A stretch of DNA of 38,175 nucleotides from Planctomycetaceae bacterium (GCA_031274255.1 JAISQK010000244.1:1-38175), one strand, 5' to 3'. Counted from the first letter of the stretch, positions 25,754 to 35,339 are shown. Notes: a model not told the origin generated them from the sequence alone. Translations and numbers: made by a program.

Positions 25754-26851
25754 TTATCTGTCTATACTATTGTCACGGAGTCGTTGGGCGGCGGTTTCCG
25801 GGGAAATCGGATTGATGTGGAGACCGGTTCCCCATTCAAACCCCGCCGCTTTCGCCAAACTCGGCAAAAGTGTGATATAAAAATGGCAACATGCGGATAG
25901 ATCTTCACTGTTTTGCGTATTTTTATCAGTACAATATTCCTGTACCGCAAACGGCCCTGATTTGAGAATCATGTTATAGGCGAGCGGACCGTTATTCCAA
26001 AAGACAGCCTTCTCCAGTGTTCGGACACATTTCCGAACGAAAAAGGCGAGAGCGTCTGTCAGATTTTCCGACATCAGTTCAAAGTGAGAACAGTGCCGTT
26101 TCGGAAAAATACTGATTTCCATCGGGAAACGGCTCACAAAAGGACACAACATCAGAAAGTGTTCCGTTTCGCTCACCACCCGTTTCGCTTCGGCGAGTTC
26201 ATCGTCGATGAGGCCGCACCAATAACATCTTTTATGACTTTCATAATACCTCACCTCGCGGCGGAGTTCCTGCCGAATCGGCGGCGGAACAAACGGCATC
26301 GCCATAAGTTGGCTATGTGTATGGAATAACGACGCACCGGCAGACGCACCGACATTTTTGAAAATCAGTGCGTGCTTCCAGATTCCCGCCTCACGATGTG
26401 CCAAAAGACGTCTCCGGTAAATACGGAACATGTTGAGAATTTCATGATCGTCAAACTCCGCAATACTGAGAAGATGCCGCGGTGTCTCAATGAGAACCTC
26501 ATGACTGCCATAGCCGGGAAACGATTGATTGTGCGAAAAGAGTAATTTTTCCGAATGAACGAGCAGATCGTTTTCCCATTCTCCCCATTTTTTCTGTGTT
26601 GTGATTGCGGGAAATCGATTCGGCACCACACGAGTCATCCAAGCGGAATCATTTTTTGTACCGTCTTCAGAACGGATTGCGTCAATTTCATCAGGAGTGT
26701 CGGCCTCATTTCCGGGGCAAAAAGGACAACGTGTCTTGTGTCCCTTTCCTTCCGTCCCATACGGCACGTCAAACTGGTTCGGACGGTTGGCTCTCTCTTC
26801 AGCAATCACCACCCAACGGCCGCTCAACGGATCCTGACGATATTCCGACAT
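25754..26851 (-). CDS. galT: Galactose-1-phosphate uridylyltransferase
   Basis: Exchanges UMP between UDP-glucose and galactose 1-phosphate in the Leloir pathway. The 365-residue protein has the N-terminal zinc site CPFCPGNE (Cys42, Cys45), VVPNRFPA, GSHEVLIETPRH, and the catalytic histidine-triad loop with His177, His179 and Gln181 (FHTHSQLMAMP). The second half has MEISIFPKRH and ends normally with GTGLHINPISPE. No galK or galE lies nearby; it stands behind trmB with a nine-base gap, so it is probably expressed with trmB and fabZ. ATG 26851 has GAGAGG just upstream. A related nucleotidyltransferase specificity cannot be fully excluded. Confidence 0.88.
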   Translation of the reverse strand: MSEYRQDPLSGRWVVIAEERANRPNQFDVPYGTEGKGHKTRCPFCPGNEADTPDEIDAIRSEDGTKNDSAWMTRVVPNRFPAITTQKKWGEWENDLLVHSEKLLFSHNQSFPGYGSHEVLIETPRHLLSIAEFDDHEILNMFRIYRRRLLAHREAGIWKHALIFKNVGASAGASLFHTHSQLMAMPFVPPPIRQELRREVRYYESHKRCYWCGLIDDELAEAKRVVSETEHFLMLCPFVSRFPMEISIFPKRHCSHFELMSENLTDALAFFVRKCVRTLEKAVFWNNGPLAYNMILKSGPFAVQEYCTDKNTQNSEDLSACCHFYITLLPSLAKAAGFEWGTGLHINPISPETAAQRLRDNSIDR

Positions 26852-26860
26852 GACAACCTC

Positions 26861-27523
26861 TCATTTTTTGACAAACAAGGATCGGAAAACCGGTTCACCA
26901 TTCAAACATGTTCGCCGCTCAAAGTGTGTTCGATAATCAAAATCATGTTCCGGCTCACTGACAGGCACATCAAACGGCCCTTCCAATTCAGAAACCGCGG
27001 TGATAACCTCCAGACCTTTTCTGAAATACGGCTCGACATCTGTCCAGAAATGAAATTTGCCGCCGGAAATCAATTTTTGGTGAATCAGCTTCACTACTGA
27101 CGGACACACTATCCGCCGTTTGCTGTGTTTATTTTTCCACCACGGATCAGGAAAATAGATATGGACCGCCGCAAGAAATGCGTCCGGAATACTGTTTTGT
27201 AACACTAACACGGCATCACCGCAAACAACGGCGGCATTTGGTGTTATGTCATGCGCAAGATACAGGGCAATCAGACGGGCATACTTTTTGGAGATTTCAA
27301 TACCAAGGAAATTGCGTTCAGGAAAGGATTTTGCCGCATTTTTCAAAAAAAGCCCCTTTCCAGAGCCGATTTCCAATTCGATCGGCTTTTTTTCAGGAAA
27401 AATGTTCGCAACATTCCACGCCTCAACAGTCGGATCAGGAAGATCAGGCGGTAAAAAATGCCAAAGGGAAAGGTCAACCGTCTCTTCCTTTTGAATATGC
27501 GAACGTTTTCTCATCTGCTGCAA
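26861..27523 (-). CDS. trmB: tRNA (guanine-N7-)-methyltransferase
   Basis: Methylates G46 in the variable loop of tRNA using S-adenosylmethionine. The 220-residue protein shows the SAM loop LEIGSGKGLFL, FLGIEISKKYA, the family signature IYFPDPWWKNKHSKRR, FHFWTDVEPY and a C-terminal SEPEHDFDYRTHFERR. The start is either TTG at 27523 or ATG at 27514 (MRKRSHIQ); neither has a strong ribosome-binding site. It sits between fabZ and galT on the same strand with gaps of 30 and 9 bases. Confidence 0.94.
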   Translation of the reverse strand: MQQMRKRSHIQKEETVDLSLWHFLPPDLPDPTVEAWNVANIFPEKKPIELEIGSGKGLFLKNAAKSFPERNFLGIEISKKYARLIALYLAHDITPNAAVVCGDAVLVLQNSIPDAFLAAVHIYFPDPWWKNKHSKRRIVCPSVVKLIHQKLISGGKFHFWTDVEPYFRKGLEVITAVSELEGPFDVPVSEPEHDFDYRTHFERRTCLNGEPVFRSLFVKK

Positions 27524-27553
27524 TACTAAAATTTTCCGTATTAAAGAATTCTA

Positions 27554-28045
27554 CTACGGAATGTCAAGCGGAACTCCCTTGACAATTCCCTCGCAGACGA
27601 TATCTCCGTCAACAATTCCCATAAATTGTGCCGTCAAAAGAATTTTACGGCATTTAATCATTTTAACCTGCATGACAAGCCGTTTTTCCGGAAGCACTAT
27701 TCCGCGAAAACGGACATTATCGAGTCCGGCAAAACCCATGGTGATATTATTTCCCATGAGATTGTATTTTGAGGAAAAATAACTGGAGACCTGCGCCGCC
27801 ACTTCACACATGATAACTCCAGGCATGAGCGGATATTGCGGCATATGCCCGCGAACCCAAAACTCATTCGGGGTGAGTTCCTTGTAACCGATGCAGGCGT
27901 AATCCTCAATATTTTCGTATACAATCGCCGTCAACTGCTCTATTTCAAACCGCTGCTTATTGTAACGCCGTATCTCGTCAATATCCGCGACCGGTTTGTC
28001 AAGATCATAACACGAAGGATCGACGATATAAGCCTTTTTTACCAC
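27554..28045 (-). CDS. fabZ: FabZ-like 3-hydroxyacyl-ACP dehydratase
   Basis: A hot-dog-fold protein of 163 residues resembling the dehydratase of fatty acid elongation, which converts 3-hydroxyacyl-ACP to enoyl-ACP. His67 in GHMPQYPLMPGV and Glu81 in CEVAAQ are 14 residues apart, as in the catalytic pair of FabZ. An N-terminal extension of about 30 residues (IVDPSCYDLDKPVADIDEIRRYN) is longer than usual. The start is GTG at 28045, six bases behind GGGAG; a nearby ATG is out of frame. It heads a row fabZ > trmB > galT, away from other fatty acid genes, so a role in another acyl pathway is possible. Confidence 0.82.
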   Translation of the reverse strand: MVKKAYIVDPSCYDLDKPVADIDEIRRYNKQRFEIEQLTAIVYENIEDYACIGYKELTPNEFWVRGHMPQYPLMPGVIMCEVAAQVSSYFSSKYNLMGNNITMGFAGLDNVRFRGIVLPEKRLVMQVKMIKCRKILLTAQFMGIVDGDIVCEGIVKGVPLDIP

Positions 28046-28112
28046 GTCGGTCTCCCATTTTGATGAAGTTCATTTCTACGGAGTTTCATCGGATTAAACA
28101 ACACAAGTTCAA

Positions 28113-28211
28113 TTAAGTACGAACTTTATGCCGCTTGGCTTTCCGTGATTTTGAACAGGCGGGACGTTTTCCATGGTTGGCTTTTTTGATTTTGTGCTGT
28201 GGTTTTGACAT
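28113..28211 (-). CDS. Small basic protein, 32 residues, unknown function
   Basis: A short frame from ATG 28211 to TAA 28113, beginning MSKPQHKIKKANHGKRP and ending in a run of Lys, Arg and His. Roughly half of the residues are basic and there is no hydrophobic segment, which suggests binding to RNA or DNA, perhaps the ribosome. The composition and well-ordered Lys/Arg pattern look selected rather than random. The upstream sequence AAGAAAAGAAAAAAGT is a weak ribosome-binding site. It lies 67 bases before fabZ on the same strand. I do not recognise a named family with certainty. Confidence 0.6.
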   Translation of the reverse strand: MSKPQHKIKKANHGKRPACSKSRKAKRHKVRT

Positions 28212-28267
28212 ACTTTTTTCTTTTCTTATTTTGAATTGACCGCGATTCCTCTACCGGAAACATATTT

Positions 28268-28486
28268 TTATTTTAACTCAAATACGAGAAAGTCATACCC
28301 CCCGTCACGAATTTCTTCCCGCGATGAAAAATATCGGTGCAACGTTTTGAGTATGGAAAGAGTTGTTTTTCCTTCCGTGGCATGGATTTTTGACATGACA
28401 ACTCGCACGAATGATATTTCAGACAGAAGAGTTGATTCCCCGACCGAATCAGGTTGAATCATAACTGGTTGACGTAACCTTTTCAT
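28268..28486 (-). CDS. Possible 72-residue protein, doubtful
   Basis: An open frame beginning MKRLRQPVMIQPDS and ending DGGYDFLVFELK, with mixed, protein-like composition. No ribosome-binding site is visible before ATG 28486, and the start overlaps a candidate tyrS promoter on the other strand; inner methionines at residues 9 and 31 are alternatives. It would lie 56 bases before the small basic gene on the same strand. Not recognised; it may be a chance frame. Confidence 0.3.
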   Translation of the reverse strand: MKRLRQPVMIQPDSVGESTLLSEISFVRVVMSKIHATEGKTTLSILKTLHRYFSSREEIRDGGYDFLVFELK

Positions 28487-28496
28487 TTGTTACACT
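28469..28496 (+). promoter_or_regulatory. Candidate promoter of tyrS
   Basis: TTGACG (28469-28474), a 16-base spacer and TACACT (28491-28496) precede the tyrS start by about 70 bases. No T-box-like leader is apparent. Confidence 0.45.
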
Positions 28497-28564
28497 TTAG
28501 GGAATTTGACGGAGATTCCGTCCGCAGTAACTTTCAGATTGATTTTAAAAGGGACAACTGTTTT

Positions 28565-29839
28565 ATGTTTGATATTATCCGTGAACTTGAGAACCGGGGA
28601 CTGGTCCATCAAATGACCGACGGGAATCTCGGAGCAAAACTGATGGAAAAGCCGCGCGTCGTTTATGCCGGATTTGACCCGACAGCGGAAAGTCTGCATG
28701 TCGGACACTTGGTTCAGCTCATGGGACTGCGGCGTTTTCAGCGGGCAGGCCACCGTCCGATCGCCATGATCGGAGGAGCGACCGGAATGATCGGCGACCC
28801 AAGCGGCAAAAATGAAGAGCGGAATCTGCTGAGTCTTGAGGTAATAGAGAAAAATGTCGAGGGAATCAAAAAACAAATGGAACGCTTCCTCAGCTTTGAC
28901 GGTCAGGAGGGAGCATTGCTTCTGAATAACTATGATTGGCTTAGCCGGTTTGGTTATCTGGAATTTCTGCGGGATGTGGGAAAGCTTTTCACCGTCAACA
29001 CCATGATGGCGAAGGAGTCGGTGAAACTCCGCCTCGCTCAGGCGGACACCGGTTTGAGTTATACGGAATTCAGTTATCAGATTCTCCAGTCTTATGATTT
29101 TTACCATCTTAACAAGGAACATCAGTGCGAAATTCAAATCGGAGGCAGCGACCAGTGGGGAAACATCACTTCCGGCGTCGATTTGGTGCGGCGGCTCAGC
29201 GGAAATCAGGTTTACGGTCTGACAAGTCCGCTGCTGACGAAAAGTGACGGAAAAAAAATGGGAAAAACGGAGTCCGGGGCATTGTGGCTCGACGCGGACC
29301 GGACAAGTCCTTACCATTTTTATCAGTACTGGATTAATCTGGATGACGCGGATGTTCAGAAGACACTGGGGTATTTCACCGATTTGACGAGTGAGGAAAT
29401 CACCGCCGTCATGGAGGAACACGTCAAACAGCCGGAAAAACGAACCGCTCAGCGGACGCTCGCCGACGAATTCACCCGGCTTGTTCATGGCGGAGAGGGA
29501 CTTGATGCGGCCCGCCGCGCTACGGAAATCTTTTTCGGCGGAGAAATCCGCGGTCTCAATGACAAACAGCTTGTCTCCATTTTTGCGGATGTCCCGAATT
29601 GTGAGTTTCCCGCCGTCCGACTCGCCGAAGGCTTGCCGCTCCCGGAAGTGTTCATGGAATCCGGTCTGGCCAAGTCAAAAGGGGAAGCTCGCCGCACCAT
29701 CACCCAGGGGGGAGCCTACATCAATAACCGAAAAGTCACGGAGACGGATTACCGGCTGACGGCCTCCGATCTTGCGAGTGAAACCGTCATCCTTCTCCGC
29801 AGCGGCAAAAAGAATTACGCTCTTCTCCGGTTTGTGTGA
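28565..29839 (+). CDS. tyrS: Tyrosyl-tRNA synthetase
   Basis: Charges tRNA-Tyr with tyrosine in the cytoplasm. From ATG 28565 (MFDIIRELENRGLVHQ) the product has 424 residues, the normal length. The class I signatures are HVGH at 45-48 and KMGKT at 231-235, a known variant of KMSKS in tyrosyl enzymes. GGATGMIGDPSGK, YTEFSYQILQSYDF and the tyrosine-pocket motif GGSDQWGNI are present, and residues from about 355 to the end form an S4 RNA-binding domain (SKGEARRTITQGGAYINN). The frame is open upstream to 28487, but those codons overlap the promoter, so the later start is used. Confidence 0.96.
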   Translation: MFDIIRELENRGLVHQMTDGNLGAKLMEKPRVVYAGFDPTAESLHVGHLVQLMGLRRFQRAGHRPIAMIGGATGMIGDPSGKNEERNLLSLEVIEKNVEGIKKQMERFLSFDGQEGALLLNNYDWLSRFGYLEFLRDVGKLFTVNTMMAKESVKLRLAQADTGLSYTEFSYQILQSYDFYHLNKEHQCEIQIGGSDQWGNITSGVDLVRRLSGNQVYGLTSPLLTKSDGKKMGKTESGALWLDADRTSPYHFYQYWINLDDADVQKTLGYFTDLTSEEITAVMEEHVKQPEKRTAQRTLADEFTRLVHGGEGLDAARRATEIFFGGEIRGLNDKQLVSIFADVPNCEFPAVRLAEGLPLPEVFMESGLAKSKGEARRTITQGGAYINNRKVTETDYRLTASDLASETVILLRSGKKNYALLRFV

Positions 29840-29869
29840 CACGACGTCAATCACCGTAACCCAAAAGAA

Positions 29870-29898
29870 AGCCCAACCGTTACAAAAACGGCCGGGCT
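29870..29898 (-). terminator. Terminator between tyrS and the third DUF1559 gene
   Basis: AGCCC-aa-CCGTT pairs with AACGG-cc-GGGCT around a five-base loop, with one symmetric internal loop. On the minus strand it runs into TTTCTTTT, 31 bases beyond the DUF1559 stop; it lies 30 bases past tyrS and may serve both genes. Confidence 0.7.
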
Positions 29899-29928
29899 GA
29901 AACGGCTCAAACAATCCAACAAAATACG

Positions 29929-30918
29929 TTACAGGCTGGACGAATCAAGAATAGAGGTTTTGTAATCATCATACATAGCAGATTTTGCATCCTGCGGACA
30001 CATAATCTTTTTAATAACCTCATCACTGACCGAATCGGAAACCGAACGGGTGCTTCCATCGGCAAACGCCATCACAACAATACCGCTATGCTGAGCGGAC
30101 GGACGCGCAAAACGATAATTAACGCTGTTTATAGATGTTGCAGATTCGTCTTTTGCAATGTTGATTCCAAATGGAACATCATCCTTCGTCGAAGGGTTAG
30201 TTTTATTCATCTCAAAAGGTTGATCTGCACCATCAGTACCAGTTCTCGGCCAACAAAAGCCAACCCAATTTTCATTAATCGTGGAAACTGCGCCTGAATT
30301 TCCAATGACATTACCTGTATTAACCCAACCCAATGTTTGCAAATTCTCCGAAAACAAAACCGTGTGGGATTTTCCGTCTTTGTTAAATGTGTCACTCGTG
30401 ACTTTTTTAGTACCATTTACTTTATCCACGAAAACACCATTCGCAGAACCATTAGGATCAGCTCCCGGATTACCCGGGTAAGTGCCGCCGAACAAGTCCG
30501 GCACACCGCAGTTTGCGACATAAGATGTCACTCCTTTTTCCCTTTCCAAAGCGGAACTGGGACAAATCAGGAACGGAAGCGGTTTGACATCGTCTGCAAC
30601 AACAGTCCCTTCACGAAATCTCTCGTAAAGAGCCACTTGCTCGAGATTATTGAGAATCGGCACCACCCAAGAGACATAAACATCACTCCCATTACTGGTA
30701 CCAATCTTCTGATTCCAGCCGGGATATTCATCACGGGTAGTCGTGATTGTGGCAATTGCTATAGCCAACTGCCTTTGCGAGTTCGTACACGTCGTCACAC
30801 GTGCGGCTTCACGTGCCTGTTGAACCGCGGGGAGCAATAGCGAAGCGAGCATTCCAATGATCGTGATGACCACCAGAAGCTCAATCAGTGTAAAACCGAG
30901 AAACTTTATCTTTCTCAT
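29929..30918 (-). CDS. DUF1559 prepilin-like protein (intact, no G tract)
   Basis: A 329-residue protein with a compact prepilin-like leader: [23 protein letters not shown], a G|F cleavage site and [13 protein letters not shown]. The extracellular domain has [39 protein letters not shown], and the C-terminal [12 protein letters not shown], an H-x9-DG motif. ATG 30918 has a strong AAGGAG at seven bases, so the longer open frame upstream is not needed. Unlike the genes at 1-709 and 9152-10446, the start and body are in one frame and no homopolymer intervenes. It is more divergent from the other two than they are from each other. It stands alone, without a lipoprotein gene behind it. Confidence 0.9.
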   Translation of the reverse strand: MRKIKFLGFTLIELLVVITIIGMLASLLLPAVQQAREAARVTTCTNSQRQLAIAIATITTTRDEYPGWNQKIGTSNGSDVYVSWVVPILNNLEQVALYERFREGTVVADDVKPLPFLICPSSALEREKGVTSYVANCGVPDLFGGTYPGNPGADPNGSANGVFVDKVNGTKKVTSDTFNKDGKSHTVLFSENLQTLGWVNTGNVIGNSGAVSTINENWVGFCWPRTGTDGADQPFEMNKTNPSTKDDVPFGINIAKDESATSINSVNYRFARPSAQHSGIVVMAFADGSTRSVSDSVSDEVIKKIMCPQDAKSAMYDDYKTSILDSSSL

Positions 30919-31222
30919 CGTAAATCTCCTTGATAATTGAGATGAAACCATTTGCCCAATCGGCCGGCCCGCCTTTTCGGACATCGGAGCGGCGTACTGC
31001 CCGTCCGCCAAAACTCGGCATTCCCGTTGGTGCCGCGGCGGACGATTTCCAGACGTCAACGTCTCCAATTCTTATTTTCCTTAATATTCCCAAATTTGTC
31101 CAGTCTTTTTTCGGAAAAATCGCTCATTTTGAGGAAAAAATCCAAAATATCTTCAAAAAATATCAAACAACAATCATTTCAAACGTCTTGATGCCATTCG
31201 ATGGAATCATCGGGAAAATTTT
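30919..31222. other. Intergenic region between rpoD and the third DUF1559 gene
   Basis: About 300 bases. It contains the AAGGAG site of the DUF1559 gene and an AT-rich part at 31080-31190. No gene, strong promoter or strong terminator could be supported. Confidence 0.4.
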
Positions 31223-32968
31223 TCAAACCAGATCGACATTGGTCGGCACCGTCACAATGGAACTCGAAGTGATCCCTGATGTCGAGTTTCCGGCGGTGGC
31301 GTCGAGAAAACCGCAGAGCTTGCGCGAACGAATCGGATGCTGAAGCTTACGGACGGCTTTGGCCTCAATCTGCCGGACACGTTCCCGCGTCACGGAGAAG
31401 ATCTTGCCGACCTCTTCCAATGTGTAAATGTAACCGTCCGCCAGCCCGTAACGGAGCTTGATGATTTCCCGTTCCCGAAAACTGAGTGCCTGAAGCACAT
31501 CATGCAACCGAATCTTGAGGGAGTCAAGATTGAGTTCGTAAAGCGGGTCTTCCTCCCGGTAGTCTTCGAGAAAATCACCAAAGTAACTCTCTTCATGGTC
31601 GCTGATCGGCTGGTCAAGTGACAACGGCTGACGGCTCATGCGGATGGTGTTGACAATTTCCTCCGGCGAAAGACCGGTGTGATTCACGGTGTCTTCAATG
31701 TTGGGAGTCCCTCTTTTTTTCTGGAGCAGCTCTTTGGAAACCGTCCGGATGCGTCCCATTGTTTCGAGTAAATGAATCGGCACGCGGATCGTGTGACTTT
31801 GGTCGGCAATGGCGCGCGTGATGGCCTGACGAATCCACCAGGTGGCGTAAGTCGAAAACTTGTAGCCGCGGTCATGCTCGAATTTGTCAACCGCCCGCAT
31901 CAGACCGGCGTTTCCTTCCTGAATCAGATCGAGGAAACTCAGACCGCGATTCCTGTAACGTTTGGCAATCGAAACGACGAGCCGTAAATTTCCGGCGGAA
32001 AACACCCGCTTGGCCGACTCATAGTCCTTGCGGAGCTGCTGCGTTTTTTCGATCCGCTTCCGGAGAGTCGTCGGCGTTTCACCGGTCAGTCTCATCAGAT
32101 GGTGCAGTTCGTGACGTAACACCGCCGGATTCCGCTCGGGATACATGTTCGTTGAGACGGTGTCCGCTGAGATTGTGCCGCCCGCTGATTCTGCACCCGT
32201 TGACGTGACAAACGTCTCCAGATCGGCGATCCGCTGGAGAAGGTACGAAAAACGCTGACCGATTTTAGTGAGTTTTTCAAAATACGGCTGAACCCGCTGT
32301 GTCCGAAGTTCCAGTTCCGAAATCAGACGCACGGCACGGTAACGGCGTCTTTTCAATTCTTTCCAAAGTTTTTTCCGCTGTTCGTTCGGCGTTTTTTTAT
32401 TGAGAATTCGGGCAAAATCCTTTCGGTTCCGGCGGAGTATCTTTCTGAGCGTCTCAAGATGCAGCGGAAGAATGGACGTGATCCGGTGCTTCGCTTTGGC
32501 GTTGGTGACAGAGACATCCACGGTACGGTCGAGGCGGAGCTTCCCCTGACGGACTTTTTCCAGAATTTTGATGGAAACCTGAATGATGAAGTCGATCGAC
32601 AACACCTGACGCCGGTAAAGATGCCGGGCTTTTTCAATGGCACACGCGGCTTTAAGCTCCTCTTTCTGACTCAAAAGGGGAATCTCTCCCATCTGGACAA
32701 GGTAGATTCGGATCGGGTCTTCGATTTGATCATCCGCACCGGAATCTTTGTAATCACCGGACTCCGAGTCTTCCTCCTCCTGATCTTCATCGGTTTCCTC
32801 GTCAGGATCATCAAAGTCATCAGAGTCGAAATCGTCGTCCAATTCCTCGGAAAACATTTCTTCAACGTCATCATAGGGACGGTCAAACTCGTCGTCCGGG
32901 TCGGAATCATCGAACATTTTTTTGGAAATCAATGATGATTTTTCAAACTCGTCGTAATGGATTTTCAT
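31223..32968 (-). CDS. rpoD: Primary RNA polymerase sigma factor
   Basis: A sigma70-family factor of 581 residues. Residues 19-85 are extremely acidic (runs of Asp and Glu) where region 1.1 usually lies. Region 1.2 is at about 84-117 ([21 protein letters not shown]), a long non-conserved helical insert at 118-320, region 2 at 321-395 ([40 protein letters not shown]), region 3 at 396-480, and region 4 with a helix-turn-helix at about 513-540 ([21 protein letters not shown]). The near-consensus promoters found in this window fit such a factor. A 40-residue tail follows region 4.2. The start at 32968 is behind a GGAG at loose spacing. Upstream lies a 450-base gap. Confidence 0.92.
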   Translation of the reverse strand: MKIHYDEFEKSSLISKKMFDDSDPDDEFDRPYDDVEEMFSEELDDDFDSDDFDDPDEETDEDQEEEDSESGDYKDSGADDQIEDPIRIYLVQMGEIPLLSQKEELKAACAIEKARHLYRRQVLSIDFIIQVSIKILEKVRQGKLRLDRTVDVSVTNAKAKHRITSILPLHLETLRKILRRNRKDFARILNKKTPNEQRKKLWKELKRRRYRAVRLISELELRTQRVQPYFEKLTKIGQRFSYLLQRIADLETFVTSTGAESAGGTISADTVSTNMYPERNPAVLRHELHHLMRLTGETPTTLRKRIEKTQQLRKDYESAKRVFSAGNLRLVVSIAKRYRNRGLSFLDLIQEGNAGLMRAVDKFEHDRGYKFSTYATWWIRQAITRAIADQSHTIRVPIHLLETMGRIRTVSKELLQKKRGTPNIEDTVNHTGLSPEEIVNTIRMSRQPLSLDQPISDHEESYFGDFLEDYREEDPLYELNLDSLKIRLHDVLQALSFREREIIKLRYGLADGYIYTLEEVGKIFSVTRERVRQIEAKAVRKLQHPIRSRKLCGFLDATAGNSTSGITSSSIVTVPTNVDLV

Positions 32969-33418
32969 AAAGACACAACTCCGGCAAACAACATGGTGAA
33001 AAGATCATAAGGTGCGGTCACAGATTTTGAACAACGGGTGATACCAAGCACACTCAATGCCAAAAACATTTAAATTTGTATTTGCATCTTGAAAAGGTCA
33101 ATTTTCCTGAAAAACGGGCTTTGCGAAGACCGGCAGTCAAAAACAAGTTGCTTTACGGCAACATGGTTATTGTTTTTTGGAACAATTACAGGAGATCCAA
33201 AACCGCTCTGATTTATCTCGTTGAAAAATTCGACATATTTTTACAGGATTGTCAAAACAATCAAACTCTGTGCATTTTATCTATTTCTTTTTAATGTTCA
33301 AGCAGCCGATGAAAATCATTAAAAAAATTTTTGAAACAGTATAAATATGATGCTGTTAGTGATAAATGCGTTACCTTTCTTTAGTTAATGATACGCTTGA
33401 TGTCAAAAAAAGTTTCCC
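32969..33418. other. Intergenic region upstream of rpoD
   Basis: A 450-base AT-rich stretch between rpoD and folK. On the minus strand TTGACA (33407-33402) with TAAAGA 17 bases on is a weak promoter candidate for rpoD. The 72-codon frame at 33076-33294 on the plus strand has no recognisable features. Nothing else is supported. Confidence 0.4.
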
Positions 33419-33928
33419 TTAGAAAGAGTTTTTTTGCTTTTTGGAGTTTTTTGACTTGATTTTGGAATGGAGGAGATTAGTCAGCAGACTTTGGATTGCT
33501 GTTTGAAAGACAGGATGAATCATTTCCGATGCAATTTCCGCCGCAGGTTTCAGTACGAAGAGCCGTTCATGAAGATACGGATGCGGCAGTGAAAGTGTAT
33601 CATTTTGCATCACTTTCTGACCATACAACAGAAGGTCAAGGTCAATCGTCCGCGGTCCGTGAGGAACCGTTCTGACCCTTCCGAGCCGGACTTCAATCTC
33701 AAGCATGATTCCGAGAAGCTCCATTGGTTCAATATTTGTTTCGATTAACCCGGCCGCGTTGAGATATTCCGGTTGTCCCGGCGGTCCGCCGACCGGCTCC
33801 GTCCGATAAAAGGAACTCAGCCGAATGAGCCGGATTCCCTCATGTGTTCCCAACAGCGACCAGGCCGCCGTCAGATTTTTTTCACGGTCACCGAGATTGG
33901 CTCCCAAACCAAGTAAAACGCGGAACAT
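33419..33928 (-). CDS. folK: 2-amino-4-hydroxy-6-hydroxymethyldihydropteridine pyrophosphokinase
   Basis: Transfers pyrophosphate from ATP to the pterin precursor of folate. The 169-residue protein has LGLGANLGDRE near the N-terminus, SSFYRTEPVGGPPGQPEYLNAA, and the signature HGPRTIDLDLLLYG that carries the magnesium-binding aspartates, then LPHPYLHERLFVLKPAAEI. The C-terminus ends in a Lys/Ser/Asn-rich tail of about 16 residues. There is no clear ribosome-binding site in front of ATG 33928. Other folate genes are not adjacent. The frame is complete. Confidence 0.95.
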   Translation of the reverse strand: MFRVLLGLGANLGDREKNLTAAWSLLGTHEGIRLIRLSSFYRTEPVGGPPGQPEYLNAAGLIETNIEPMELLGIMLEIEVRLGRVRTVPHGPRTIDLDLLLYGQKVMQNDTLSLPHPYLHERLFVLKPAAEIASEMIHPVFQTAIQSLLTNLLHSKIKSKNSKKQKNSF

Positions 33929-34065
33929 ATAAAATATAATGAGTTATGATGGTAATATTTTATCACCGGGATTGGCAAAACGGATCGTCTCTCCGAAAAT
34001 ATCATGATTTCTCATTTTACCATTTTTCTAGAAAATTTCACGCCCTGTTCTTTTTTGAGGGATTA

Positions 34066-34074
34066 TGGTACAAT
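34066..34074 (+). promoter_or_regulatory. Extended -10 promoter of the tlpA-proA cluster
   Basis: TGG followed by TACAAT at 34069-34074, an extended -10 arrangement, about 85 bases before the thioredoxin-like gene. No good -35 is seen. Confidence 0.45.
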
Positions 34075-34158
34075 AGAGAGTTATCTGTGTGCGTTTTGAT
34101 TTTATGGATTCGGGACACCGTTCCGATTCTTCAAACCGAAAAAAGGAAACCGCCTGAT

Positions 34159-35334
34159 ATGAAAAAATCCACCATTGCGTTACTCCTTATTGCCGCGCTG
34201 CTTGGAATCAGCACTTATCTCATTGCCCAACAAACAGCGGCGTCGAAAGCCAAACTGTCTGATATAGCGGAGGAAAGTGTTTTTACGATTCCGGACGGCA
34301 CTATGGACGAGTTGAAAACTCACTTTGCCAAAATCAACAGTCACCGCCCGAACATCACGTCGGAGGTTGAGCTTGCCGCTTTCAGGGCGAGATGGTCGGC
34401 GGCAATGATTGAGCTGGCCGAAAAAATGCTGGCACAAAACCCGAAAGACGACGACCTTGTTCTGGCACGCCGTATTAAATTCACCGGACTCATGGGAAAC
34501 GGCATGCTTGATGCCGAAAAAGGACTCCCGGCTCTTGAAACTTATGCGGCGGAATTGGAAAAAGAAGCGGGAAATGACCCTTCCGCGAAAGATTTGGCGG
34601 CGGAAACCCGGCTCGGTCTCTTGCAAGTGAAAGTCCATCAAATCCAGGGACAACCGGACGCCGCCGAGAAAATTCTTGCACTGTCTCTTGAAGCCAAACC
34701 TTACATTGAGCAAAATTTGACCGCAAGAGCCGCCTTTTTTGTTAATGAGGTCCTGTTTGATGCCGCTCAGAATGTTGATAAGCCGCCATTCCCCGTTTTG
34801 CAGAAGCTGATTGACGAGTTCAAGCCGGTTTTGAGCAAATCGGATGATCCGCGATTCAAACAGGCCCTCGAAAGAATGGAAGGGGACTTTCGGCAATTGA
34901 CCCTTGTGGGGAAAGAGATGGAACTTGAAGCCGTGCTGCTCAACGGCGAAAAAATCAACATCCAAGACCTCAAAGGGAAAGTGGTTCTGGTCGATTTTTG
35001 GGCGACATGGTGCGGCCCTTGCCTCGGTGAAATCCCCAACATGAAGAAGCAATATGAAAAATATCACGATCAGGGATTTGAGATTATCGCCTACAGTGTT
35101 GACCGTGATTTGAACGCACTCAAAAAGTTTGAAGAAAGCGACCCGCATCCCTGGCCGGTGGTTTCGCTGGTGATGTCGCAGGAGAAAAACCTGACGAATT
35201 ATGCCGACTTCTACGGTGTGCGGGGGATTCCGACCATGATTCTCGTCGGCAAAGACGGCAAGGTGATCAGCACGGAAGCCCGCGGGACAACACTGAACAG
35301 GGAACTGGAAAAACTTTTCCCCAAAAAGAAATAA
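34159..35334 (+). CDS. TlpA-like thioredoxin-fold protein with N-terminal helical domain
   Basis: A 391-residue envelope protein. MKKSTIALLLIAALLGISTYLIAQ is a signal peptide or membrane anchor. Residues 35-240 are helical and TPR-like. The C-terminal 140 residues are a TlpA/ResA-type thioredoxin domain with VVLVDFWATWCGPCLGEIP, the redox pair Cys285 and Cys288, and the cis-proline loop RGIPTMILVG. Such proteins reduce disulfides of exported proteins, for example in cytochrome maturation; the partner here is unknown. The frame is open from 33946, but AAGGA at 34143 and the signal peptide favour ATG 34159. It is first in a row of four genes with very short gaps. Confidence 0.87.
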   Translation: MKKSTIALLLIAALLGISTYLIAQQTAASKAKLSDIAEESVFTIPDGTMDELKTHFAKINSHRPNITSEVELAAFRARWSAAMIELAEKMLAQNPKDDDLVLARRIKFTGLMGNGMLDAEKGLPALETYAAELEKEAGNDPSAKDLAAETRLGLLQVKVHQIQGQPDAAEKILALSLEAKPYIEQNLTARAAFFVNEVLFDAAQNVDKPPFPVLQKLIDEFKPVLSKSDDPRFKQALERMEGDFRQLTLVGKEMELEAVLLNGEKINIQDLKGKVVLVDFWATWCGPCLGEIPNMKKQYEKYHDQGFEIIAYSVDRDLNALKKFEESDPHPWPVVSLVMSQEKNLTNYADFYGVRGIPTMILVGKDGKVISTEARGTTLNRELEKLFPKKK

Positions 35335-35339
35335 CCCTT

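Noticed and set aside
29246-29265. A run of eight A in tyrS as a possible slippage site
   Set aside because: It encodes the conserved KKMGKT loop in frame; eight A is within chance and the gene is essential.
33076-33294. A 72-codon frame upstream of rpoD
   Set aside because: Starts with a weak codon, has no ribosome-binding site and no recognisable pattern.
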